From an uncultured Phocaeicola sp. (GTDB lineage Bacteria; Bacteroidota; Bacteroidia; Bacteroidales; Bacteroidaceae): 64,000 nt of DNA. The stretch covers positions 62,001 to 126,000 of the forward strand of contig CALUJF010000002.1 of NCBI GenBank assembly GCA_944320855.1, read 5' to 3'. A program made the position numbers and the translations under genes. The notes below the pieces were generated by a model, which was not told where the DNA came from, searched no databases, and was given only the letters and a program-made list of their open reading frames with translations. Of the stretch, positions 36,564 to 44,524 are shown piece by piece (the first letter of the stretch is position 1; each line of letters begins with the position of its first letter).

Positions 36564-37251
36564 ATTTGCGCAGCTGTGCCCTGAGCTGATGGGAAGCACC
36601 ATCGGTCATGCTGTCAAGGAGTTTCCAGAAACCGGGACCATGATTCATCTCCTTGGTATGGGCAAGCTCGTGCAGAATCACATAGTCCATAAGATGTACG
36701 GGAAGCAACATAAGATAGCAGGAAAGACTTATTGTACCCCTTGAAGTACAGCTTCCCCAACGTGACTTTGCCCCTGTTATCCTCACCTTGCGGTATGTCA
36801 TACCGTACTTTTCTGCCCAGAATTTCAGTAAAGGTGGCAGGAATTCTTCCGCACTCTTCTTCATGGCACGTACAATGGCCGCATTCAGCAGTTTCTGTGT
36901 CTGTGGAGAATTGAAATCCACATTCTGCGGACATAGAATCTTCATCACTCCTTCCTCTTCACGACGTACGGAGAAACACTTCATTCCTCCTACCCCAACG
37001 GTAAGCTTGAAACATGGGGCATCAATCGAAAATCCGTCTGTTATAATCTTAGGAGATGCTTTGGTGAAAGAAGCAAGCAGTTTCGGTCTGTAGTCGGCTA
37101 TCACCTGCATTATGCGGTCTGTCTTAGTGAACGGAGGGACAGTGACATAAAGTCCGTCCTTCTTCACACGCATCGATATGTTTCTGGCATTTATGCGCGT
37201 ACCTATCACTATCTTGCCGAAATCTTCATCCGGGATTATTCGTTTACTCAA
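36544..37251 (-). CDS. YgjP-like (DUF45) metallopeptidase-domain protein
   Basis: 235 residues. The zinc motif HELAH is in DYVILHELAHTKEMNHGPGFWKLL near residue 193, with further family stretches WGSCTSRGTISLSCYL and YRKVRITGAKSR. Members are cytoplasmic putative metalloproteases of unclear function, sometimes linked to restriction loci. No restriction genes are near. It overlaps the MATE gene tail-to-tail by 20 bp. Confidence 0.88.
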   Translation of the reverse strand: MSKRIIPDEDFGKIVIGTRINARNISMRVKKDGLYVTVPPFTKTDRIMQVIADYRPKLLASFTKASPKIITDGFSIDAPCFKLTVGVGGMKCFSVRREEEGVMKILCPQNVDFNSPQTQKLLNAAIVRAMKKSAEEFLPPLLKFWAEKYGMTYRKVRITGAKSRWGSCTSRGTISLSCYLMLLPVHLMDYVILHELAHTKEMNHGPGFWKLLDSMTDGASHQLRAQLRKFKTDFL

Positions 37252-37321
37252 TTAATAATTAAAAATTAAAAGTTAAAAATTAGATATATCAACTAACAAT
37301 TAAAGTAAGTCTGGTAAGCTG

Positions 37322-37466
37322 ATGAACGATTGATGAACGCCAAATGAACAACGTCTAAACGGTAAATAAACAGTAAATAAATGATACTAAAACAAAAAAC
37401 TGACTGTTCAGTAAACGTTTAGAAGATGTTCAGAAGCCGTTCAGATTATGTTTAGAAAACATTCAA
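37322..37466. repeat. Phased array E: 13 hexamers with 11-bp period
   Basis: Seven units of the form nTRAAC start at 37322, 37333, 37344, 37355, 37366, 37377 and 37388. Six inverted units (GTTYAG, the last ATTCAA) start at 37406, 37417, 37428, 37439, 37450 and 37461. Every step within a block is 11 bp. It occupies most of the 293-bp gap between argB and the YgjP-like gene; the rest shows a short AT-rich heptamer array (37256-37283). Confidence 0.85.
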
Positions 37467-37544
37467 AAAAGGGGCAGAAACTGCTTTCCACCCCATATAA
37501 AATTATTATTCCAAATCTAATCAATCACTGCGGTCTACAGAAAC

Positions 37545-38321
37545 TTATTCATTTCTGATAACAGTTCCAGCAGAAGCATCACTGATGTCCGATGCCTGCT
37601 TGATTATCACCTGCTTCACACCATTATCGATAGCAGAGAAAGAGTTTTCAAGCTTTGGAATCATACCTCCCTGAATTACGCCCTCTTCAGTATATTTGCG
37701 GAAGAGTTCAGGAGTAATTACAGGTATTACGCTGTCATCATCGTTTTCATCGCTGAGAACACCTTTCTTTTCAAAACAGTACACCAGAGTCACATCGAAG
37801 TAAGAGGCAAGTCCTTTAGCTGTTTCTCCGGCTATGGTATCGGCATTTGTGTTCAGGATATTGCCCTTACCGTCGTGAGTAAGCGGAGCCATTACAGGAA
37901 CTATTCCCTGAGAGATAAGCGTAGAAAGCATCTTTCCGTTCACTTCCTTAACATCGCCCACAAAGCCATAGTCCACATCCTTCACCGGACGTTTTACAGA
38001 AAGAATGGCATTCATATCCGCACCTGTCAGACCGATGGCGTTCACACCCCTTGCCTGAAGGCCGGCAACGATATTCTTGTTCACCAGACCACCGTAAACC
38101 ATAGTAACCACCTTCAATGTCTCAGCATCTGTCACACGGCGACCATTCACCATAGTGCTTTCAATACCCAACTGCGAAGCTACCTTTGTGGCAGAACGTC
38201 CACCGCCATGCACCAACAGTTTGTATCCAGGTATTGAAGCGAAATCGTCAAGCAAGCGTGCAAGCGTATCAGGTTCTTCTACAATCTTTCCGCCCACCTT
38301 TATAATAGTAAGTTTTTCCAT
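37545..38321 (-). CDS. argB: N-acylglutamate kinase
   Basis: 258 residues, amino-acid kinase fold. It phosphorylates N-acetyl- or, as described in Bacteroides, N-succinylglutamate. KVGGKIVEEP (residues 8-17), LVHGGGRSATKVASQLG near 37 and the C-terminal GGMIPKLENSFSAIDNGVKQV are seen. It is on the opposite strand from the arg cluster, next to speA, so it is likely expressed with the speA-aroK-topA strand. Confidence 0.94.
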   Translation of the reverse strand: MEKLTIIKVGGKIVEEPDTLARLLDDFASIPGYKLLVHGGGRSATKVASQLGIESTMVNGRRVTDAETLKVVTMVYGGLVNKNIVAGLQARGVNAIGLTGADMNAILSVKRPVKDVDYGFVGDVKEVNGKMLSTLISQGIVPVMAPLTHDGKGNILNTNADTIAGETAKGLASYFDVTLVYCFEKKGVLSDENDDDSVIPVITPELFRKYTEEGVIQGGMIPKLENSFSAIDNGVKQVIIKQASDISDASAGTVIRNE

Positions 38322-38334
38322 AAATGTTTTTTTA

Positions 38335-38425
38335 GGTTACAAGTTAACAAGTTGACAAGTTAACAAGGTTACCATCCGGATGGAGAACCTTGTCAACTTG
38401 TAACTGAAGCCTTGTCAACTTCTAA
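38335..38425. repeat. GTTGACAAGG hairpin repeat with CCATCCGGATGG centre
   Basis: GTTACAAGTTAACAAG and GTTGACAAG units lead into a perfect CCATCCGGATGG (38372-38383), then CCTTGTCAACTTGTAAC and a further CCTTGTCAACTTCTAAC. It fills the speA-argB gap. Confidence 0.8.
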
Positions 38426-38430
38426 CAAAA

Positions 38431-40323
38431 TTATTCAAGATAAGTATATCCATAAAGTCCCGAACGATAGTTAGAAAGGAATTCCTTTCCTTCTTCGAGC
38501 GAGATACGTCCTTCTTTCACAGACTTGGTAACCCAAGTTTCCAGCGTACGCACAAGCTTCTTAGGATTGTACTGTACATAGTCGAGCACTTCAGCCACAG
38601 TTTCACCGTCTATCACCTGGTCGATGCTGTAACCCTTCTCATTTACAGTTACGTGTACCGCATTTGTATCACCGAACAGATTGTGCATATCGCCAAGGAT
38701 TTCCTGATAAGCTCCTACAAGGAACACACCGATATAATACGAGTCCTTACCCTTGAGAGTGTGAACAGGCAAATCGTGCGATACGCTTCTTGACGAAACG
38801 AAGTTTGCAATCTTACCGTCTGAGTCGCAAGTGATATCCTGCAATGTAGCAGTACGGTCAGGCTTTTCGTCAAGACGCTGTATAGGCATGATTGGGAAAA
38901 TCTGGTCGATAGCCCAAGAGTCCGGAAGTGACTGGAAGAGAGAGAAGTTACAGAAATACTTGTCGGCAAGAAGCTTGTCAATATTTCTGAACTCTTCAGG
39001 CACATGCTTCAGTCCTGATGCAATCTGAGTAATCTCGCGAGTGACAGACCAGTAAAGTTTCTCTATCTGCGCCCTTGTCTTCAAGTCAACGATACCATGG
39101 CTGAACAGGTCGAGAGTTTCCTCACGAATCTGCTGCGCGTCGTGCCAAGCCTCAAGCATACGGCTTTGATTCAAATTATCCCAGATGCCGTAAAGTTCCT
39201 GTACCAGTTCATGGTCGTCAGGAGAAACCTCAAAGTCCTCATCCATAGCCGGAAGAGAAGCAGTCTCGAGCACCTCAAAAATCAATACAGAGTGATGAGC
39301 AGTAAGCGAGCGTCCGCTCTCAGTGATGATATTCGGATGAGGAATACCGTTCTTGTTGCTGGCATCCACCATTATAGAGATAGAGTCGTTCACGTACTCC
39401 TGAATAGAATAATTCACACTACTTTCGCTGTTTGGCGAGCGGGTACCGTCGTAATCAACTCCCAATCCACCGCCTATATCGACAAACTCAACAGGGAATC
39501 CCAACTGATGAAGCTGCACATAGAACTGTGAAGCCTCTCTGAGGGCAGTCTTGATACGGCGTATCTTTGTCACCTGGCTGCCAATGTGGAAGTGAATCAG
39601 TTTCAGACAGTCTTTCATGTCCTTCTTTTCTATGAAGTCGAGCGCCTCAAGAAGTTCGCTCGAAGTCAGTCCGAACTTACTTGCGTCGCCACCGCTTTCT
39701 TCCCATTTACCGCTACCCGACGAAGCTAACTTGATACGGATACCGATGTTTGGACGCACGTTCAACTGTTTTGCCATCTTGGCAATCAGTCTGAGTTCGT
39801 TCATTTTTTCCACCACAAGGAAAATACGTTTACCCATCTTCTGAGCCAAAAGAGCCAGTTCGATGTAACTCTCATCCTTATATCCGTTACAGATGATAAG
39901 CGAGTCGGAATCTGTGTTGATGGCAATCACGGCATGCAGTTCAGGTTTTGAACCGGCCTCAAGTCCGAGATTGAATTTCTTTCCGTGGCTGATAATCTCC
40001 TCAACCACAGGACGCATCTGATTCACCTTGATGGGATAGATGATGAAGTTCTGGGCATTATAGCCGTACTCCTTCGATGCCTGTCCGAAGCAGTTCGAAA
40101 TTTTCTCGATACGATTATCCAGAATATCCGGGAATCTCACCAGCATGGGAGCCGTAACGTCCCTAAGCTGAAGTTCGTCCACCAATTCCTTCAGATCCAC
40201 AGCCACCCCGTCCTTACGCGGAGTAACCACCACATGTCCCTTCTCGTTTATTCCAAAATAAGAAACACCCCATCCGGTGATGTTATAAAGCTCTTCCGAG
40301 TCTTCAATACGCCATTTTCGCAT
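38431..40323 (-). CDS. speA: Biosynthetic arginine decarboxylase
   Basis: 630 residues, the usual SpeA length. It makes agmatine, the first step of the arginine route to polyamines. The PLP-barrel lysine is in NFIIYPIKVNQMRPVVEE near residue 98, LIHFHIGSQVTKIRRIKTAL near 240 and EFVDIGGGLGVDYDG near 279 are characteristic. It lies between aroK and argB on one strand, each gap filled by a hairpin repeat. Confidence 0.95.
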   Translation of the reverse strand: MRKWRIEDSEELYNITGWGVSYFGINEKGHVVVTPRKDGVAVDLKELVDELQLRDVTAPMLVRFPDILDNRIEKISNCFGQASKEYGYNAQNFIIYPIKVNQMRPVVEEIISHGKKFNLGLEAGSKPELHAVIAINTDSDSLIICNGYKDESYIELALLAQKMGKRIFLVVEKMNELRLIAKMAKQLNVRPNIGIRIKLASSGSGKWEESGGDASKFGLTSSELLEALDFIEKKDMKDCLKLIHFHIGSQVTKIRRIKTALREASQFYVQLHQLGFPVEFVDIGGGLGVDYDGTRSPNSESSVNYSIQEYVNDSISIMVDASNKNGIPHPNIITESGRSLTAHHSVLIFEVLETASLPAMDEDFEVSPDDHELVQELYGIWDNLNQSRMLEAWHDAQQIREETLDLFSHGIVDLKTRAQIEKLYWSVTREITQIASGLKHVPEEFRNIDKLLADKYFCNFSLFQSLPDSWAIDQIFPIMPIQRLDEKPDRTATLQDITCDSDGKIANFVSSRSVSHDLPVHTLKGKDSYYIGVFLVGAYQEILGDMHNLFGDTNAVHVTVNEKGYSIDQVIDGETVAEVLDYVQYNPKKLVRTLETWVTKSVKEGRISLEEGKEFLSNYRSGLYGYTYLE

Positions 40324-40328
40324 TTCTT

Positions 40329-40484
40329 GAGTTTAAGTTTTTAAGTTTATGAGTTTGTAAGTTTGTAAGTTGTCAGTTGAAGAGTTGACAAGTTGACGAG
40401 TTGACAAGTTGACAAGGTTAGCATCCGGATGGAGAGCCTTGTCTACTTGTAACTGAAGCCTTGTCAACTATAGAGAGCCTTGTT
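40329..40484. repeat. Octamer array running into CCATCCGGATGG-type hairpin
   Basis: Eleven near-consecutive AGTTnnnn units (mostly 8 bp; the first and sixth shorter) begin in the speA 5' flank and grade from AGTTTGTA to AGTTGACA, then GCATCCGGATGG, then CCTTGTC-type inverted units. The last inverted unit (about 40464-40484) lies inside the 3' end of aroK. Confidence 0.8.
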
Positions 40485-41003
40485 CCCTATATATTCTCTA
40501 AGAATTTCCACCGTTTCATCTATCTGCTTTCTGCTTTCCAGTCTGCTGCCATCCAATGTTATTGCAGCTTTCGAGTAGAAAGGCATCCTACGTTCCAGCC
40601 CCTCGGATATTGTCTGCCTCAGTTCATCATCCGATTTTCCGGCCACAAGCGGTCTGTTTGCCGCTGCCTGTTTCAATCGGCGGAACAGTACATCCTGCGA
40701 AGCATCAAGAAACACAGTGATTCCGCGACTGTTCATAACCTCCATATTGTCGAAAAAGCATGGAGTTCCCCCTCCACATGCCACGACGACATTTTCAAAT
40801 TCCGATACTTCGTGCAGCATACTCCTCTCCAACTGTCGGAATCCGTCCTCACCACGGGTAGCAAAGATATCTCGTACGGATGCGTGCATACGCTCCTCGA
40901 TGTACCAGTCGAGGTCGATAAAACTAAGATTGCATGCCTTGGCAAAAGCCTTACCTAACGTGGTTTTGCCGGAGGCCATATATCCGGTCAGGAATATTCG
41001 CAT
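40464..41003 (-). CDS. aroK: Shikimate kinase
   Basis: 179 residues. It phosphorylates shikimate with ATP. Walker A is GYMASGKTTLG at residues 7-17, the shikimate-binding DLDWYIEE lies near 31, and VACGGGTPCF near 72 and RRLKQAAANRPL near 108 (lid arginine) fit the family. The last six codons and the stop (N-K-A-L-Y-S-stop) are encoded by a unit of the neighbouring intergenic repeat, so the C-terminus has been remodelled by repeat growth. Confidence 0.93.
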   Translation of the reverse strand: MRIFLTGYMASGKTTLGKAFAKACNLSFIDLDWYIEERMHASVRDIFATRGEDGFRQLERSMLHEVSEFENVVVACGGGTPCFFDNMEVMNSRGITVFLDASQDVLFRRLKQAAANRPLVAGKSDDELRQTISEGLERRMPFYSKAAITLDGSRLESRKQIDETVEILREYIGNKALYS

Positions 41004-41031
41004 TTTTTTTAGTTGTTAGTTGTTTTTAAAA

Positions 41032-41153
41032 GGTGACAAGTTTTTTCAGGTGACAAGTTGACGAGTTGACAAGTTGACAAGGTTGCCATCCGGATGGAGA
41101 GCCTTGTCAACTCGTAACTGTAGCCTTGTAACTGAACTAGAGCCTTGTCTACT
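41032..41153. repeat. Octamer/hairpin repeat with CCATCCGGATGG centre
   Basis: GTGACAAG, then several GTTGACAAG/GTTGACGAG octamers, CCATCCGGATGG, and CCTTGTCAACTCGTAAC plus shorter inverted units. It fills the gap between topA and aroK, starting right after the topA stop codon. Confidence 0.8.
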
Positions 41154-41155
41154 AA

Positions 41156-43474
41156 TCATTTTTTCCTCTTTCTCGTCTCCGCCTTAGTCTTCTGCAGTTC
41201 AATCACCTTGAAGCAAGCCTCAGGAGTAAGGTCGGCAGGTTCCACTCCCGAAGGAATCTTATAGTTCTTTCCTTCGCTTGCGATATAAGGGCCGTATCTA
41301 CCGTTAAGCACCTGCAAGTCAGGATAATCGGCAAACACCTTAATCACCTTCTTGGCCTCAGTATCCTGCTTGTCCTTAACCATCTGTACAGCTTCTTCCA
41401 GAGTGATGGCAAGAGGGTCTTTATCCTTAGGTACAGACACGTACACATTGTCTATCTTCACATACGGTCCGAACTTACCGGCACCCACACTCACCTGCTT
41501 ACCCTCGTGTTCGCCAAGCATACGTGGCAGACGGAACAGTTCCAAAGCTTCTTCCAGAGTGATAGTCTCCATAGACTTTTCACGGCGTAACTGGGCAAAA
41601 CGCGGTTTTTCCTCATCATCGGCACTACCAATCTGTACCACAGGACCGAAACGACCGATTTTCACAAATACAGGTCTTCCGGTAGAAGGTTCCTCACCCA
41701 AGAGTCTTTCGCCCACCTTGTGTTCAGCCTTCGAAGCCGAAGTTTTCTCCACAAGCGGATGGAAAGCCTTGTAGAAACGGCTTATCATGTCTGTCCATGA
41801 CTTCTCGCCGGCAGCCACTTCGTCGAATTCCTTTTCCACTCCCGAAGTGAAGTTATAATCCATAATTTCAGGGAAATATTCCATAAGGAAGTCAGTCACC
41901 ACCACACCCACATCTGTAGGCATAAGTTTCTGCTTTTCGCTTCCTGCTGTTTCTGTCTTGGTTTCACAAGTGATGTTTCCTTTCTTGTCGAGAACAAGAA
42001 GCCTGAACTGACGTTCCACTCCCTCACGGCTACCCTTTTCCACATATCCGCGCTGCTGTACAGTTGAGATTGTAGGAGCGTATGTAGAAGGACGTCCGAT
42101 ACCAAGTTCCTCAAGTTTTCTCACCAGGCTGGCTTCCGTATATCTTGCTGGCGGCTGGCTGAAACGCTCTATAGCACGAATGTCCTTGCGTTCAAGTTTC
42201 TGTCCTGCCTGCATAGGCGGCAACAGACGGCTTTCGTCCTCACGTTCGGAATCATCGTCAAGACTCTCGCTATACACACGCATGAAACCGTCAAATATCA
42301 CTGCCAGTCCGGCTGCATTAAACTTGCAGTCTGTACCTTCGGCAGCAATCACGGCAGTGGTCTTCATCAATTCGGCATCAGCCATCTGTGAAGCCAGCGT
42401 ACGCTTGCGTATAAGGTCATAAAGTCTTTGTTCCTGGGCTGTAGCGTCTATCTTCTCCTTGTCCATATATGTAGGACGGATAGCTTCGTGTGCTTCCTGA
42501 GCCCCTTTGGTATGTGTATGATATTGTCGCGTACGTAGATATTTCTCTCCGGCCTTCTCTTTAATAACCTTGGCACATGCTCCGAGAGCCAGTTCCGAGA
42601 GGTTTACGGAGTCGGTACGCATATATGTGATATATCCGTTTTCATAAAGTTTCTGAGCCAGCATCATGGTCTGTCCCACGCTGTAGCCCAACTTTCTTGC
42701 TGCTTCCTGCTGAAGAGTGGAAGTAGTGAAAGGAGGTGCCGGACTGCGTTTCACCGGACGTGTGCTGATATCCTCCACCACAAAATCTGCTCCTGCACAC
42801 TGTTCGAGTATGTGGCGTGCCTCTTCCTCAGTTTCCGGACGTACGGACAGTTCCGCTCTGATTTCAGCTCCATCAGCATCTGTCAGCACAGCCATCACCC
42901 TGAATGCAGGTTTCGGACTGAATGCATTGATTTCGCGTTCGCGCTCCACTATAAGTCTTACCGCAACACTCTGCACTCTTCCGGCCGAGAGCGACGGTTT
43001 AATCTTTTTCCACAACACAGGCGAGAGTTCAAAACCTACTATTCTGTCGAGCACACGGCGTGCCTGCTGTGCATCCACCAGACTGAGGTCTATTCCTCGC
43101 GGTGTCTCTATCGCATGCTTTATGGCATTAGGGGTTATTTCATGAAAAACTATTCGGCGCGTGTTTTCCTGTTTCAGTTTCAGTACTTCCTGCAGATGCC
43201 ATGCTATAGCCTCTCCTTCGCGGTCCTCATCACTTGCCAGCCATACGATGTCTGCGCTGTCGGCCTCAGCCTTGAGCTGTGCCACAAGCTTTTTCTTGTC
43301 AGCCGGAACTTCGTATATAGGTGCAAAACCATGTTCTACATCTACGCTGAAGGATTTCTTCTTCAGGTCGCGTATATGCCCGTAGCTGGACATGACTTTA
43401 TACCCGTCGCCCAAGAACTTTTCTATGGTTCGGGCCTTTGCGGGAGACTCTACTATTACCAGATTGTTCTGCAT
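41156..43474 (-). CDS. topA: DNA topoisomerase I
   Basis: 772 residues, type IA topoisomerase that relaxes negative supercoils. The Toprim domain opens with VIVESPAKARTIEKFLG (residues 6-22) and has WLASDEDREGEAIAWHL near 77. The active-site tyrosine is in YITYMRTDSVNLS near 290. The C-terminal part holds topoisomerase repeat domains with FGPYVKIDN and YGPYIASEGKNYKIP; no CxxC zinc fingers are seen, and the protein ends in a basic tail (ETRKRKK). Confidence 0.96.
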   Translation of the reverse strand: MQNNLVIVESPAKARTIEKFLGDGYKVMSSYGHIRDLKKKSFSVDVEHGFAPIYEVPADKKKLVAQLKAEADSADIVWLASDEDREGEAIAWHLQEVLKLKQENTRRIVFHEITPNAIKHAIETPRGIDLSLVDAQQARRVLDRIVGFELSPVLWKKIKPSLSAGRVQSVAVRLIVEREREINAFSPKPAFRVMAVLTDADGAEIRAELSVRPETEEEARHILEQCAGADFVVEDISTRPVKRSPAPPFTTSTLQQEAARKLGYSVGQTMMLAQKLYENGYITYMRTDSVNLSELALGACAKVIKEKAGEKYLRTRQYHTHTKGAQEAHEAIRPTYMDKEKIDATAQEQRLYDLIRKRTLASQMADAELMKTTAVIAAEGTDCKFNAAGLAVIFDGFMRVYSESLDDDSEREDESRLLPPMQAGQKLERKDIRAIERFSQPPARYTEASLVRKLEELGIGRPSTYAPTISTVQQRGYVEKGSREGVERQFRLLVLDKKGNITCETKTETAGSEKQKLMPTDVGVVVTDFLMEYFPEIMDYNFTSGVEKEFDEVAAGEKSWTDMISRFYKAFHPLVEKTSASKAEHKVGERLLGEEPSTGRPVFVKIGRFGPVVQIGSADDEEKPRFAQLRREKSMETITLEEALELFRLPRMLGEHEGKQVSVGAGKFGPYVKIDNVYVSVPKDKDPLAITLEEAVQMVKDKQDTEAKKVIKVFADYPDLQVLNGRYGPYIASEGKNYKIPSGVEPADLTPEACFKVIELQKTKAETRKRKK

Positions 43475-43797
43475 ATTTCAGGTTCAAATTGATTATTGAT
43501 GGCAAAAGTAGAAAAAAAATTGAGGGTACATAATATAATAAGGTATGAAATGATAATTTTTTCTTATTTTTCTACATTCCACTCCTCTATGGTTCCTGTT
43601 TCGGAGGAAAATACTACACATATTCGCTTTTACTGACATCAAAACAATTTGATTCAATTATTGATAGAAACCGCACCTTACTTCATTATCTGGATTTTGT
43701 ATTCATACTTAATATCATTAATGGATCAAACATCCGGAAATGCAAAAGCTACAATTCTCTATTATTTAAGACAAAACGCGCCGTTTCAAAAACCGTG

Positions 43798-43875
43798 ACA
43801 CGTTCGTGTAACGGGTGGAACACGTACGTGTCACGCTCGGAACACGAACGTGTTACACGCGTTACACGAACGTGT
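43798..43875. repeat. Phased array D: four ACACG/CGTGT palindromes, 22-bp period
   Basis: Units at 43798 (ACACGTTCGTGT), 43820 (ACACGTACGTGT), 43842 and 43864 (ACACGAACGTGT), exactly 22 bp apart, most extended by GGA or GTTAC flanks. It lies in the 627-bp divergent gap between topA and the next operon. The rest of the gap holds promoter-like AT-rich DNA and no gene. Confidence 0.9.
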
Positions 43876-44069
43876 TCCGCTTTCTGCGTCGAAGAGTTTT
43901 CTGATTTGTTTTTCGTCATTCAGATATATACAAATACCTTTATTCAATTTCCGTCAGCACATTGTCAACAAAGTGTTCGTTCTCCGTTTATTAAACTACC
44001 GGCATATGCTCAAAACCGTCAAATTAAAATAACTCAACTCATATTATATATCATTTTCAATAATTTTAC

Positions 44070-44077
44070 TACTTTTG
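44070..44077 (+). promoter_or_regulatory. -7 box for the sppA operon
   Basis: TACTTTTG fits TAnnTTTG, 25 bp before the start of the first gene. No convincing -33 box. Confidence 0.4.
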
Positions 44078-44101
44078 TTGTAATAATATATATAATACAG
44101 A

Positions 44102-44515
44102 ATGAGTAAAAGTATAGAAAGCAACAAACAGTTTATGGTAGGCAACGGACTCCTGGCTTTCGGAGTATTCTTCATCGTATGCCTGTTCCTTTATCTCGGT
44201 TTCCGTTCGCAAAAGAAAACAGGTGGCGAACAGACTTATAAAGACATTTACGAAATCTGTCTGACAAAATCATTTGCCGGTGATTCGCTGAACATATACA
44301 TCAACGACAGTTTGATAATGGCACGCACGATGAACAATGCCGACATCACATTCCAGATAAACAGATTTGCAGAAGAAAATGCACTAATGGTGGTCGATAC
44401 CAAGACAGACATCATGACTCCTTTCAATCTTAGCAAAGAGGGAGGAAAAGTAACTGTGGAGAAGAAAAACGGACAGATATTCTTTCTGTATGAAGGCTAC
44501 GAACAATCTAAATAA
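44102..44515 (+). CDS. Single-pass membrane protein of unknown function
   Basis: 137 residues. One membrane segment (about residues 14-34, LLAFGVFFIVCLFLYLGF) is followed by a soluble domain of about 100 residues that should face the periplasm or stay membrane-anchored. I do not recognise the family. It is 9 bp upstream of sppA and starts the sppA-lpxK-purine phosphorylase-thiL run, so it may belong to envelope upkeep; this is context only. Confidence 0.75.
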   Translation: MSKSIESNKQFMVGNGLLAFGVFFIVCLFLYLGFRSQKKTGGEQTYKDIYEICLTKSFAGDSLNIYINDSLIMARTMNNADITFQINRFAEENALMVVDTKTDIMTPFNLSKEGGKVTVEKKNGQIFFLYEGYEQSK

Positions 44516-44524
44516 TTTATTGAT

